Both the position numbers and the translations under genes were made by a program. Positions 25,311-36,484 of a DNA stretch of 64,000 nucleotides are shown here, in pieces (position 1 is the stretch's first letter; every line of letters begins with the position of its first letter). The DNA comes from Neoaquamicrobium microcysteis. GTDB taxonomy: Bacteria > Pseudomonadota > Alphaproteobacteria > Rhizobiales > Rhizobiaceae. The stretch lies in contig NZ_VSZS01000062.1 in NCBI RefSeq assembly GCF_008180155.1, positions 186,001-250,000 of the forward strand, in the 5' to 3' direction. The notes beneath the pieces are model-generated. The model was not told where the DNA came from. It did not search any database and saw nothing but the letters and a program-made list of their open reading frames with translations.

Positions 25311-25742
25311 ATGGCGCTGGAAGTTTTTTCGCGGATCAGGGAACTGTTCGAGGGCGACCCGGCCGTGCGCAAGGTGGCCGACGATCCGGCCCTGTCTGCT
25401 GAAATTCTGCTGTTGTTCCGCATGGTGCTGGCTGACGGCGCGGTGGAGCAGGCCGAGCTCGATACGCTCAAGCGCATCTGCGCGGAAGCGTTCGGCATCG
25501 GCGAGGACAGTTTCGGCGAGGTCATGCGCTACCTGCACGACTACGGCTACGAGACCACCACCTCGCAGGCGCTGGCGATCTTCCGTGGTTATCCGCGCGA
25601 ACGGCGCGTGCAGCTTGCCCGTCATCTCGCTGAAATCGCCAAGGCCGATTCGGGCCTGCACCAGCACGAGGTGCGGCTTCTGGCACGCACGCTCGAGGTG
25701 CTGAAGCTCGACCCGCACGAGGTGTTGACGGGCAACGCCTGA
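25311..25742 (+). CDS. TerB-family (tellurite-resistance-like) cytoplasmic protein
   Basis: A 143-residue acidic helical protein. EILLLFRMVLADGAVEQAELDTLKRICAEAFGI and HLAEIAKADSGLHQHEVRLLARTLEVLKL are the two EF-like acidic helix pairs of the TerB/COG4103 family, which can bind metal. No other ter genes are nearby, so tellurite resistance itself is unlikely. It is divergent from the TauE/SafE gene over 104 bases, and its stop is one base from the convergent ABC ATPase gene. Role unknown. Confidence 0.8.
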   Translation: MALEVFSRIRELFEGDPAVRKVADDPALSAEILLLFRMVLADGAVEQAELDTLKRICAEAFGIGEDSFGEVMRYLHDYGYETTTSQALAIFRGYPRERRVQLARHLAEIAKADSGLHQHEVRLLARTLEVLKLDPHEVLTGNA

Positions 25743-25743
25743 G

Positions 25744-27368
<1,625 letters not shown>

Positions 27369-27372
<4 letters not shown>

Positions 27373-28241
27373 CTCTGCCGCCTCAATCGCGGGTCGAGCA
27401 CATCGCGCAGGCCGTCGCCCAGAAGGTTGAGCCCCAGCACTGTGATAACGATTGCGAGGCCGGGGAAAATCGCCAGATGCGGGGCGACCATCATGCGCGT
27501 TTGGGCGTCGAACAGCATGCGGCCCCATGACGGCATGGGCGGCTGCGCGCCGAGGCCCAGATAGGAAAGGCCCGCTTCGGCGAGAATGCCGAGCGCGAAC
27601 TGGATCGTGCCCTGCACGAGCAGGATCGAGGCGATGTTGGGCAGGATGTGCTCGATGGTGATGAGCGTCTTGCCCTTGCCGGCCGCGCGGGCGGCCAGAA
27701 CGTATTCGCGCGGCCACAGCGACAGCGCGCCAGCGCGTGCCACGCGCGCGAAGACGGGGATGTTGAAGATGCCGATGGCGATTATGGCGTTGACCGCGCC
27801 GGGGCCGAAAATGGCAGTTATCATCACCGCCGAGAGCAGGGCCGGGAAGGCGAACACGACGTCGTTGAAACGCATCAGCGTCTCGTCAACCCAGCCGCCC
27901 CTTGCGGCGGCCCAGCAGCCCAGCGGCACGCCGATGCCCATGCCGACGGCCACGGCGACCACGGCGACAGCGATGGAGTTGCGCGCGCCGACCATGATCA
28001 TGGACAGGATATCGCGGCCGAAATGATCGGTGCCGAACGGATGCTGGGCCGAAAGACCCTTCATACGGTCAGCGACGATCAGATGGGTGACGTCGTAGGG
28101 TGTCCAGACGTAGGAGACGAGCGCCATCGCAGCGACGAGAGCCGTGATGACGAAGCCGATCATGAAGGACCGGTTGGCGAAGGCGAGCCGAAGGGTGGAG
28201 CGCCAGCCCGGCTGTTCGAGGTGCAGAGGCGCGTCGGTCAT
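27369..28241 (-). CDS. peptide/nickel-type ABC transporter permease, DppC-like
   Basis: A 290-residue inner-membrane permease with an N-terminal helix around 27-44 and five further membrane segments. The ATPase-contact EAA loop reads EYVLAARAAGKGKTLITIEHILPN, and HPFGTDHFGRDILSM is the DppC-family periplasmic motif. It overlaps both flanking genes by four bases, so the permease pair and ATPase are translated in tight sequence. Confidence 0.9.
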
Positions 28242-29185
28242 GCGCTGACCCTCAACCGCGGATCGACCACCGCATAGAGGATGTCGACGACGAGGTTGAC
28301 GACGACGACGCTGGCAACCAGCAGCATGATGACGCCTTCGACGACGATGAGATCGCGCTGCGTGATCGCCTGAAACACGAGGCGGCCGAGGCCGGGCAGG
28401 TAGAACACGTTCTCGATGATGATGGTGCCAGCCAGCAGGAAGGCGAACTGCAGCCCCATGATGGTGAGAACCGGGATCATTGCGTTGCGCAGCGCATGGC
28501 GCCACAGCACGTAGCGGCGCGGCATGCCCTTGGCGCGGGCGGTGCGGATATAGTCTTCTCCCAGCACCTCAAGCATCGCCGATCGCGTAACGCGGGCGAG
28601 GATGGCGGCCTGCGGCAGGGCCAGCGCTATGGCGGGAAGGATAAGCGCCTTGAGGCCGGGCCACACGCCCGCGCCCCAGCCGGGGAACCCGCCCGACGGC
28701 AGAAGGCGGAGCCAGACCGCGAAGACATAGACCAGCAGCAGCGCGAACCAGAAATTGGGAATGGCGACGCCGACCTGCGCAACGCCCATCGACACGGTGT
28801 CGCCCATCCGGCCGCGTCGCGCGGCAGCGAAGATGCCGACCGGAATGGCAATGGCGGTGGAGAGGATGAGCGAGATGATGGCCAGCGGCAGGGAGACGAC
28901 GACGCGCTCGGCGATGAGGTCGATGACGGGGGAGGAATAGGTGAAGGAGCGGCCGAAATCGCCCACCAGCATGCCGCCTATCCAGCTGAAGTAGCGCACC
29001 AGCACCGGGTCGTTCAGCCCCATCTGCTCGCGCATGGAGGCCAGCGCCTCAGGCGTCGCGTTCATGCCGAGCATGAGGAGCGCGGGGTCGCCCGGCAGGA
29101 TCTCCAGCACGAAGAACACTACGGCCGAGGCCACGAGCAACGTGACCAGGCCGATACCGAGGCGTTTGGATAGGAATGCGATCAT
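28238..29185 (-). CDS. peptide/nickel-type ABC transporter permease, DppB-like
   Basis: A 315-residue inner-membrane permease starting MIAFLSKRLGIGLVTLLVASAVVF, the typical DppB N-terminal helix. It also has ILPGDPALLMLG and the EAA loop EDYIRTARAKGMPRRYVLWRHALRN. The ATG at 29185 is preferred: an in-frame start at 29224 would lie inside a stable hairpin and add a hydrophilic leader. It follows the binding-protein gene after a 70-base gap that holds that hairpin, and overlaps the DppC-like gene by four bases. Confidence 0.9.
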   Translation of the reverse strand: MIAFLSKRLGIGLVTLLVASAVVFFVLEILPGDPALLMLGMNATPEALASMREQMGLNDPVLVRYFSWIGGMLVGDFGRSFTYSSPVIDLIAERVVVSLPLAIISLILSTAIAIPVGIFAAARRGRMGDTVSMGVAQVGVAIPNFWFALLLVYVFAVWLRLLPSGGFPGWGAGVWPGLKALILPAIALALPQAAILARVTRSAMLEVLGEDYIRTARAKGMPRRYVLWRHALRNAMIPVLTIMGLQFAFLLAGTIIIENVFYLPGLGRLVFQAITQRDLIVVEGVIMLLVASVVVVNLVVDILYAVVDPRLRVSA

Positions 29186-29208
29186 GCGATGGCTGGGCGG
29201 AATGAAAC

Positions 29209-29238
29209 CGCCCCGAAAGCGCAAACGCTTTCGGGGCG
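29209..29238 (-). terminator. intercistronic hairpin between binding-protein and permease genes
   Basis: Arms CGCCCCGAAAGCG (29209-29221) and CGCTTTCGGGGCG (29226-29238) are perfect 13-base complements with a 4-base loop. It sits 17 bases past the binding-protein stop and 23 bases before the DppB-like start. With only a weak T-containing tail it probably stabilises the upstream mRNA or attenuates read-through, so that binding protein exceeds membrane components. Confidence 0.7.
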
Positions 29239-29255
29239 ACGGGTTTCCCTGTCTT

Positions 29256-30737
29256 CTACTCGGTCCAATGGACCTTGGTCAGGTCGGCGACGGAGAGCGG
29301 CCAGTTCTCCCACATGCCTTCAAGCTTGGCATCCCAGACACCGATCTTGGGCAACTGGAAGAGGAAGCCGACGGCGGCGTCCTGAGCGAGGATCGTCTGA
29401 GCCTTGCCATAGAGCTCGTTGCGCTTGGCCTCGTCGGTCGTGACTTCCAGCTCTTCCATCACCGCGTTGAACTCGGGATTTTCGTACTGGAAGTAGTAGT
29501 CGGGCCGGGCGTAGATGCCGATGTCCATCGGCTCGACATGCGAGACGATCGAAAGATCGTAGTTCTTGTCGGTGAAGACCTGGCTCAGCCAGTCGGCCCA
29601 TTCAAGCGGAATGATCTCGAGGTTGATACCGACCTGGCGCAGCTGCGAGGCGATGATCTGGCCGCCATCACGCGCGTAGCTGGGGGGCGGCAGCTTGAGC
29701 GTCGCCGAGAAGCCATCGGGAAGGCCTGCCTGCGCCAGAAGCTCCTTCGCCTTCTCCGGGTCGTACGGATAGGTGCCCGTCAGGTCGATATAGGCGGGGT
29801 GGTGCGGCGCGAAATGCGAGCCGATCGGCACGCCGAGGCCGGGCGGCACACCCTGGATGATCTCTTCGCGGTTGAGCGCGTGGGCGATGGCCTGGCGCAC
29901 CTCGAGCTTGTCGAAGGGCTCCTTCTTGTTGTTGGTCGAAAGAACCGTCTCGCCCTCGGTCGAGCCGATGACCACCTTGAAGCGCGGGTCGCTCTCGATC
30001 TGCGGCAGCGCGTCGCCGACCGGCATGTTTGAGAAGGCGTGCACGTCGCCCGACAGGAGCGCCGGGATGGCGGCCGCGGAGTCGGGAATGATGCGGAACT
30101 CGGCGCGGTCGAGCGCGACTTCCTCGCCCCAGTAGTCCGGGTTCTTCACCAGCGTGATGGACGAGCCCTTCGCCCAGTTGTCGAACTTGAAGGGGCCGGT
30201 GCCGATCGGCCGTTCCTTGTTGCCGTCGGCGGAGGCGGGCGACACGATTGCCGCTTCGCCCCAGCCCATGTTCCACAGGAACGCACCCTGCGGGTGCTTG
30301 AGGTTGACAACGACCGTGGCCGAATCGACGACTTCAACGCTCTGGATGGCCGAATAGAGCCCTTTTTGCGGGTTGACCGAATCCTCGGCCATCGCGCGGT
30401 CGATGGAGAATTTCACGTCTTCGGCGCTGAAATCTGCGCCGTCGTGGAATTTAACGCCGGTGTGCAGCTTGAAGGTGTAGACCTTTCCGTCGTCGGAAAT
30501 TTCCCAGCTCTCGGCCAGGCCCGGCTGCACCGAGCCGTCCGGTCCGATGCGGGTCAGGCCCTCGAAGACGTTGGCGTAGCCGACTTCCTTGATGGCGGCG
30601 GCGGCGCCTGCGGTGGGATCGAGATGCGGCGGTTCGAGCACCATACCGATGACCACGTCGGTGCGCTGAGCCATTGCCGCGGTCGAGGTCGCAAGCGCGA
30701 GCGCCGTCGCCACGAGGACGGATTTCAGAAGTTTCAT
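29256..30737 (-). CDS. periplasmic solute-binding protein, dipeptide/oligopeptide family 5
   Basis: A 493-residue family-5 extracellular binding protein with a signal peptide (MKLLKSVLVATALALATSTAAMA). Family blocks include VFEGLTRIGPDGSVQPGLAESWEISDDGKVYTFKL, FHDGADFSAEDVKFS, IGTGPFKF and NRIEII-like NREEIIQGV. It captures a peptide, acylated amino acid or similar ligand in the periplasm. GGGAGA precedes the ATG. The gene upstream encodes an M20 deacylase, suggesting the imported ligand is an N-acyl amino acid or peptide that is hydrolysed inside the cell. Confidence 0.9.
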   Translation of the reverse strand: MKLLKSVLVATALALATSTAAMAQRTDVVIGMVLEPPHLDPTAGAAAAIKEVGYANVFEGLTRIGPDGSVQPGLAESWEISDDGKVYTFKLHTGVKFHDGADFSAEDVKFSIDRAMAEDSVNPQKGLYSAIQSVEVVDSATVVVNLKHPQGAFLWNMGWGEAAIVSPASADGNKERPIGTGPFKFDNWAKGSSITLVKNPDYWGEEVALDRAEFRIIPDSAAAIPALLSGDVHAFSNMPVGDALPQIESDPRFKVVIGSTEGETVLSTNNKKEPFDKLEVRQAIAHALNREEIIQGVPPGLGVPIGSHFAPHHPAYIDLTGTYPYDPEKAKELLAQAGLPDGFSATLKLPPPSYARDGGQIIASQLRQVGINLEIIPLEWADWLSQVFTDKNYDLSIVSHVEPMDIGIYARPDYYFQYENPEFNAVMEELEVTTDEAKRNELYGKAQTILAQDAAVGFLFQLPKIGVWDAKLEGMWENWPLSVADLTKVHWTE

Positions 30738-30887
30738 GACTATCTCCCGGTACGGAACTGAACCCCAGCGATCAAAGCGCGAAACGGGCGGGGAGTAAAT
30801 CGGCTTTGTTGCGCTGCAGCGCATCAAGAGCGATGGGGTTTTCATGTTTGTTTGCTGCAACAGAAAAATCTGCCGATCCCGTGTGCG

Positions 30888-32168
30888 TCAGCTACGGCCC
30901 GCGCCACGCAGCAACACGTCGAGGCCGATGGCCATCACCTTGGCCGATTCGACCATGTCGTCGATGCCGACCCATTCGTCGGGCCGGTGGGCGAGGTCGA
31001 GTATGCCCGGCCCGTAGGCTATGCAGTCGAACAGGTGGCCGATGCGCGCGACGTGCTTCTGGTCGTAGGTGCCGGGCGAGATGACGTAGTCGGGTTCCTT
31101 GCCGAATATCTCGCGGATTCCTTCGGCAACGGCGGTGACGACCGGCGCGTCGCGGTCGGTCATGTTCGGCTGCACCTCAAAGAGGTCGTTGATGGAGTAG
31201 TCGAATTTCGGCCGCTCGCTCTTGAGCCGATCGAGGATCGAGGTCACCTCGGCCTTCACGTCGTCTATCGACTCTTCGAGCAGGAAGCGGCGGTCGATCA
31301 CGGTGCGGCACGAATCGGGCACGTTCGGAGCGGGCAGGCCGGGCCGGAAATCTTCCGTCTGGCCGCCATGGATCGAATTGATGTTCATGGTCGAACGCCG
31401 CGCGCCTTCCGGCACGACCGGCATCTTCGTCTGCTTGCGGTCGAGCGCCGGGAACAGCTCGTCCTCGAAAGCCGCCAGCACCGCGCTCATGTGGCGGATC
31501 GCCGAATCGCCGAGAAACGGCATCGACCCGTGCGCTATCGAGCCGCGCGTCTCGATCTCGGCCCACCAGACACCGCGATGCCCGAGGCAGATGCGGTCCT
31601 TGTTGAGCGGCTCAGGAATGATCACGTGATCCACGCGCGGCTTGGAGAAATAGCCCTTCTCGGCCAGATAGGCGACGCCACCATAGCCACCCGATTCTTC
31701 GTCCACGGTGCCGGAAATCTCGATGGCGCCCGGAAAGTCCGGGAAGACGGCCATGAACGCCTCTACCGCGATGATCGACGCAGCGAGGCCGCCTTTCATG
31801 TCGCAAGCGCCACGCCCGTAGACCCGGCCGTCTTTTACCGTCCCGGCGAACGGATCGACGGTCCAGCCATCGCCAGCCTCGACAACGTCGATATGCGAAT
31901 TGAAGTGGACCGTCGGGCCGGGGCTGCGTCCGTCGAAGCGGGCTGTCACGTTGGTACGCGGATAGCGGTCGGTGTCGCCGGGCGTGCCCACGCCGCGGAC
32001 ATACTCGACGCCGAAGCCACTCTTCTTGAGCCTGTCGCCGATATATTCCGCGCAGGGCGTGTAGGCCTCGCCCGGCGGGTTGATCGTCGGGAAACGGATG
32101 AGGTCTGCGGTCAGCGCGACGAGGTCGTCGCGGCGGTCGTCGATGGCACGGAACAGTTTTTCTTTCAT
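30888..32168 (-). CDS. M20-family ArgE/DapE-like deacylase
   Basis: A 426-residue zinc amidohydrolase. Metal-site motifs are visible: HFNSHIDVVEAG (first His and Asp), GRGACDMKGG (bridging Asp), TVDEESGG (catalytic and metal Glu pair) and the C-terminal HRPDEWVG-type His/Glu block. ArgE/DapE-like enzymes remove acetyl, succinyl or other acyl groups from amino acids. It is the first gene of a leftward operon with the binding protein, two permeases and double ATPase. The ATG at 32168 is preferred to one at 32189, which lacks a better ribosome-binding site. The exact substrate is unknown. Confidence 0.87.
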   Translation of the reverse strand: MKEKLFRAIDDRRDDLVALTADLIRFPTINPPGEAYTPCAEYIGDRLKKSGFGVEYVRGVGTPGDTDRYPRTNVTARFDGRSPGPTVHFNSHIDVVEAGDGWTVDPFAGTVKDGRVYGRGACDMKGGLAASIIAVEAFMAVFPDFPGAIEISGTVDEESGGYGGVAYLAEKGYFSKPRVDHVIIPEPLNKDRICLGHRGVWWAEIETRGSIAHGSMPFLGDSAIRHMSAVLAAFEDELFPALDRKQTKMPVVPEGARRSTMNINSIHGGQTEDFRPGLPAPNVPDSCRTVIDRRFLLEESIDDVKAEVTSILDRLKSERPKFDYSINDLFEVQPNMTDRDAPVVTAVAEGIREIFGKEPDYVISPGTYDQKHVARIGHLFDCIAYGPGILDLAHRPDEWVGIDDMVESAKVMAIGLDVLLRGAGRS

Positions 32169-32355
32169 GCCGCTATTGAGCAGGCGCAAGCGGGCTCTGG
32201 CAAGCGGCCCGCTTTGGGCCAGCAGAGACCCATCACATGGTCTTGATTGCGCTAGCCGGTCAGCGGCGAAACTTTGTTAGGAAATCCCGGAGAAACTTGT
32301 CGCCGCCACGCATCGGTGTGGCAGTGTTTCGAGTGGGGAAGTCGGGGTCTGCGGA

Positions 32356-32784
32356 ATGAAAAAGCTTGTTTGCTGGTTTGCAGCGGCAGCGATGCTGCTT
32401 ATGGGCGGGGTGAGCGCAAAGGCATCGACCCTGATTGCGCGGGTGGACGTTGCTGCGCAGAAGATGGTCGTGACGCACTACGGCAAGGTGCTGTACGAAT
32501 GGCCGGTATCGACCGCACGCCAAGGGTTCACCACTCCCCGCGGCGAGTTCCGCCCCTATCGCGTACATAAATTGTGGCTGTCCCGCACCTACGACAACGC
32601 GCCCATGCCCTATGCCGTCTTCTATGACCGCGGGTGGGCCGTGCACGGTACCGATGCCGTGAGCCGGTTGGGGTCGCCCGCCTCGCACGGATGCGTCCGG
32701 CTGGCCACGCCCAATGCGCAGACCTTCTACACGCTGGTACGGCAGGTGGGTGCGGGCAACACGCGGATAATCGTCGAAAACTGA
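32356..32784 (+). CDS. L,D-transpeptidase (YkuD domain)
   Basis: A 142-residue exported protein with a signal peptide (MKKLVCWFAAAAMLLMGGVSAKA). The YkuD catalytic motif is complete: H97-G followed by S-R-L-G-S-P-A-S-H111-G-C113-V-R-L, with C113 as nucleophile. It would cross-link peptidoglycan stem peptides or attach lipoproteins in the periplasm. No LysM or other wall-binding domain is present, so it is a minimal form. It is a single gene, divergent from the M20 deacylase and 101 bases before soeA. Confidence 0.88.
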   Translation: MKKLVCWFAAAAMLLMGGVSAKASTLIARVDVAAQKMVVTHYGKVLYEWPVSTARQGFTTPRGEFRPYRVHKLWLSRTYDNAPMPYAVFYDRGWAVHGTDAVSRLGSPASHGCVRLATPNAQTFYTLVRQVGAGNTRIIVEN

Positions 32785-32885
32785 CAGTCGGCTGGCCGCG
32801 AAAATATTCCACGCCATATCGCGTTTGTGGCATTTCAATCCCACGCCGTCTTGCATAGACCTGTCTGCGCAAGGAGCATACAGCG

Positions 32886-35723
32886 ATGGCGCAGCATCGG
32901 GTCGAGCTTTCCCAGCCGGTTTCGGACGAGGTCCGCAAGACGACCTGCTACATGTGCGCGTGCCGTTGCGGCATCGACGTTCATCTCAAGGACGGCAAGA
33001 TCCGCTATATCGAGGGTAACCGCGACCACCCGGTCAATCGCGGCGTGCTCTGCGCCAAGGGCTCGGCCGGCATCATGCAGCATTATGCGCCGGCTCGCCT
33101 TGATTCACCGATGCTGCGCACGGGGCCGCGCGGCTCAGGCGAGTTTCGCAAGATTTCCTGGGACGAGGCGCTGGCGCTTGCCACCGAATGGATGGGCGAG
33201 GTGCGGACGCGCGACCCGAAAAAGCTCGCCTTCTTCACCGGGCGCGACCAGTCGCAATCGCTGACCAGCTTCTGGGCGCAGCAATTCGGCACGCCGAACT
33301 ACGCTGCGCATGGCGGCTTCTGCTCGGTCAACATGGCTGCCGCCGGCATCATGACGATCGGCGGAGCCTTCTGGGAGTTCGGCGCGCCGGACTGGGACCG
33401 CACAAAGCTGTTCGTCATGTTCGGCGTGGCGGAAGACCACGATTCGAACCCGATCAAGATAGGTATCTCGAAGCTGAAGAAGCGCGGTGCGCGGTTCGTC
33501 TCGGTCAATCCGGTTCGCACCGGCTATTCGGCGGTGGCGAACAACTGGATCGGGGTCCGGCCGGGCACGGACGGCCTTCTGATCCTCGCGATCGTGCATG
33601 AACTGCTCAAGGCGCGGCGCATCGATGTCGATTATCTCGTGCGCTATTCGAACGCGCCCTGGCTGGTGATCGATGCGCCCGGCACCGCGGAGCATGGGCT
33701 GTTTGCCCGCGATGCCGACGGCAAGCCATTGATCTTCGAGACGGTGACGGAGCGCGCCGTGCCGGCGCACACGAAAGGCGCGCGGCCCGCGCTGTCCGGG
33801 CGGTTTCGAATGGCGGACGGACGCCCGGTCGTGCCGTCTTTTCAATTGCTTGCCGACGAGTATCTCGACCCGAAACACGCACCGGAGGCGGTGGCCGACG
33901 AGATCGGCATTGATGTTCAGGTCATTCGCGGGCTTGCGGCCGAGATCGGGCGCGTCGCCTTCGATGAGGCGATCGAAATCGACCAACCATGGACGGATGT
34001 GCATGGCGAGCGGCACCAGTCCTTCGTCGGGCGGCCGGTATCGTTCCATGCCATGCGTGGCATCTCCGCCCATTCCAACGGCTTCCAGACGGCCCGCGCG
34101 CTGCACATGCTGCAGGTGCTGATCGGGGCAATCGATTGTCCCGGCGGCTTCCGCTACGAGCCGCCATATCCAAAGCCGCTGCACGCCCATCCGCGCCCGC
34201 ACGGCAAGGCCGAACATTTCGGCTCGAACCAGCCTCTGGCCGGACCGCATTTGGGCTTCCCGCTGGGACCGGAAGACCTGCTGATCGACGGCGAGGGAAG
34301 GCCTGCGCGCATCGATAAGGCGTTTTCCTGGGAAGCGCCGGTCTCCGCGCACGGACTGATGCACATGGTGATCGCCAATGCGCATGCGGGCGATCCTTAT
34401 CCGGTGGATTTGCTGTTCCTCTACATGGCGAACATGGCTTGGAACTCGTCGATGAACACGGCGGGCACCATCCGGATGCTGGAGGCCAAGGACGAGGAAA
34501 CGGGCGATTACCGTATCCCGAAGATCATCTATTCCGACGCCTATTCTTCGGAAATGGTCGCCTATGCTGACCTCGTTCTGCCGGACACGACCTATCTGGA
34601 GCGGCACGACTGTATTTCGTTGCTGGATCGCCCGATATCCGAGCCGGATTCGGTCAACGACGCGATCCGCTGGCCCGTGGTGGAGCCGGACCGCGAGGTG
34701 CGCGGCTTCCAGAGCGTACTGCTCGATCTGGGCGCGAGACTGGGCCTGTCGGGCTTCGTCGACCATCGAGGCAAGCCGCTTTACGCAGACTATGCGGACT
34801 ACATCGTGCGCCACGAGCGCAGGCCGGGCATCGGGCCGCTGGCGGGCTTTCGCGGCGCGGAAGGCGACAAGACGGGCAGGGGGGCCGCCAACCCGGACCA
34901 GTTGCGCCGCTATATCGAAAATGGCTCCTTCTTCTCGGTCCACATCCCCGAGGAAGCGCTGTTCTTCAAGCACGCCAATGCCGCCTATCAGGATTTCGCG
35001 GTGAAGATGGGCTTCTTCGACAAACCACAGCCGGTGACGTTCCAGCTCTACTCCGAGGAGCTGCAGAAGTTCCGCCTGTCGGCCGAAGGGCTGCGCGAGC
35101 CGGCCGCGCTGGACATTCATCGCGAGCGCATACTTGCCGCCTTCACGCCGCTGCCGCTCTGGTATCAGCCTCTGGAGGAGGGGGCAGTGGACGATGGCGA
35201 GTTCCCCTACCACGCGATCACGCAACGGCCGATGGCGATGTACCACTCATGGGGCTCGATGAACGCATGGCTGCGGCAGATCCATACGAAGAACCGGCTC
35301 TACGTGCCGGGCGAGATTTGCGACGAGCATGGGTTGGTCGACGACGACTGGGTGTGGCTGACCTCGCATCACGGCAGGATCAAGGTGCAGATTGCGCGAT
35401 CGGCTACCGCCAATCGCGATACGATCTGGACATGGAATGCGATCGGCAAGCGCGGCGGGGCGTGGGCGCTCGACAAGGATTCGCCCGAGGCCACCAAGGG
35501 ATTCCTGCTCAACCATCTGATCCATGAACTGCTGCCGCCGAAGGGCGACGGCATGCGCTGGTCGAACTCCGACCCCGTGACGGGGCAGGCGGCCTGGTAC
35601 GATCTGCGCGTGCGTATCGAGAAGGCGGAGCCCGGCGAGGTCAGCGAACCGCATTTCGCGGCACAGACGGCCGACAAAGACGTGCCGGCGGAGCTTCGCT
35701 ACGGGCAGGAGTGGGCGAAGTGA
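32886..35723 (+). CDS. soeA: SoeA-type molybdopterin sulfite dehydrogenase, catalytic subunit
   Basis: A 945-residue enzyme of the complex iron-sulfur molybdoenzyme family. The N-terminal [4Fe-4S] ligands are C21, C24, C28 and C56, and C146 in HGGFCSVNM is the likely molybdenum ligand. The last 120 residues form the molydopterin dinucleotide-binding domain (NRLYVPGEICDEHGLVDDDWVWL). It lacks a twin-arginine signal, which places it on the cytoplasmic side as known for SoeABC and unlike DMSO or thiosulfate reductases. SoeABC oxidises sulfite to sulfate and passes electrons to quinone. AGGAG precedes the ATG. Another cytoplasmic-facing molybdoenzyme substrate cannot be excluded. Confidence 0.82.
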   Translation: MAQHRVELSQPVSDEVRKTTCYMCACRCGIDVHLKDGKIRYIEGNRDHPVNRGVLCAKGSAGIMQHYAPARLDSPMLRTGPRGSGEFRKISWDEALALATEWMGEVRTRDPKKLAFFTGRDQSQSLTSFWAQQFGTPNYAAHGGFCSVNMAAAGIMTIGGAFWEFGAPDWDRTKLFVMFGVAEDHDSNPIKIGISKLKKRGARFVSVNPVRTGYSAVANNWIGVRPGTDGLLILAIVHELLKARRIDVDYLVRYSNAPWLVIDAPGTAEHGLFARDADGKPLIFETVTERAVPAHTKGARPALSGRFRMADGRPVVPSFQLLADEYLDPKHAPEAVADEIGIDVQVIRGLAAEIGRVAFDEAIEIDQPWTDVHGERHQSFVGRPVSFHAMRGISAHSNGFQTARALHMLQVLIGAIDCPGGFRYEPPYPKPLHAHPRPHGKAEHFGSNQPLAGPHLGFPLGPEDLLIDGEGRPARIDKAFSWEAPVSAHGLMHMVIANAHAGDPYPVDLLFLYMANMAWNSSMNTAGTIRMLEAKDEETGDYRIPKIIYSDAYSSEMVAYADLVLPDTTYLERHDCISLLDRPISEPDSVNDAIRWPVVEPDREVRGFQSVLLDLGARLGLSGFVDHRGKPLYADYADYIVRHERRPGIGPLAGFRGAEGDKTGRGAANPDQLRRYIENGSFFSVHIPEEALFFKHANAAYQDFAVKMGFFDKPQPVTFQLYSEELQKFRLSAEGLREPAALDIHRERILAAFTPLPLWYQPLEEGAVDDGEFPYHAITQRPMAMYHSWGSMNAWLRQIHTKNRLYVPGEICDEHGLVDDDWVWLTSHHGRIKVQIARSATANRDTIWTWNAIGKRGGAWALDKDSPEATKGFLLNHLIHELLPPKGDGMRWSNSDPVTGQAAWYDLRVRIEKAEPGEVSEPHFAAQTADKDVPAELRYGQEWAK

Positions 35724-36478
35724 CCTGCCTTCCGTCCAACCCGACCCCAAAGAAGCTCGGCCTCGTCATCGACCTCGACGTGTGCGTCGGCTGCCACGCC
35801 TGCGTCGTTTCCTGCAAGGAATGGAACACGGGCGGCTACGGCGCCGCGCTGTCGGACCAGGATCCCTATGGGGCCGACGTGTCAGGCACGTTCCTCAACC
35901 GCATCCATTCGTTCGAGGTGCTGCCCGAAGGCGGCGAAGTGGCCGCAGAGCGGGGCGAGGCGCGGCTGATCCACTTTCCAAAGTCGTGCCTGCACTGCGA
36001 GGATGCGCCTTGCGTGACTGTGTGTCCGACCGGCGCCTCCTACAAGCGTGCCGATGACGGCATCGTGCTGGTGGACGAGGACATGTGCATCGGCTGCGGC
36101 CTGTGCGCCTGGGCGTGCCCCTATGGCGCCCGCGAGATGGACCTTGCGGCCGGCGTGATGAAGAAGTGCACGCTGTGCATCGACCGCATCTATAACGAGA
36201 CTATCGAAGAGGTGGACCGGGTGCCTTCCTGCGTGCGGACCTGCCCGACCAACGCCCGGCACTTCGGCGATCTCGCCGATCCGAACTCGGCGGTGTCGAT
36301 CATGGTCGCGGAGCGGGGTGGCATGGACCTCATGCCGGAGCAGGGCACGAAGCCCGTCAACAAATACCTGCCGCCGAGGCCGCGCCTGCCGCTGGCGGCA
36401 GCGGCCGCCGGAAGGGAAGACACGTCCGGCGCAACCGGGTTCTTCGCCTGGCTCGACGGCATGCTCGACCGGATCTGA
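35720..36478 (+). CDS. soeB: SoeB-type iron-sulfur electron transfer subunit
   Basis: A 252-residue ferredoxin-like subunit with four Cys clusters typical of four [4Fe-4S] centres: CVGCHACVVSC, CLHCEDAPCVTVCPTGA, CIGCGLCAWACPYGA, and CTLCIDRI with a distant CVRTCP. It carries electrons from SoeA to the membrane subunit. The GTG at 35720 is chosen because AGGAG lies eight bases upstream and it overlaps the soeA stop as GTGA; a GTG at 35711 falls on the ribosome-binding site. The C-terminal 45 residues are Pro/Ala-rich and extend beyond the iron-sulfur core. Confidence 0.85.
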   Translation: MTCLPSNPTPKKLGLVIDLDVCVGCHACVVSCKEWNTGGYGAALSDQDPYGADVSGTFLNRIHSFEVLPEGGEVAAERGEARLIHFPKSCLHCEDAPCVTVCPTGASYKRADDGIVLVDEDMCIGCGLCAWACPYGAREMDLAAGVMKKCTLCIDRIYNETIEEVDRVPSCVRTCPTNARHFGDLADPNSAVSIMVAERGGMDLMPEQGTKPVNKYLPPRPRLPLAAAAAGREDTSGATGFFAWLDGMLDRI

Positions 36479-36484
36479 CCTTCC

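Noticed and set aside
25311-25742. Tellurite resistance operon
   Set aside because: Only one TerB-like gene is present, with no terZACDEF partners.
33135-35246. A 703-codon open frame on the minus strand opposite soeA
   Set aside because: Antisense shadow of the molybdoenzyme gene; composition is Arg-rich with no motif or ribosome-binding site.
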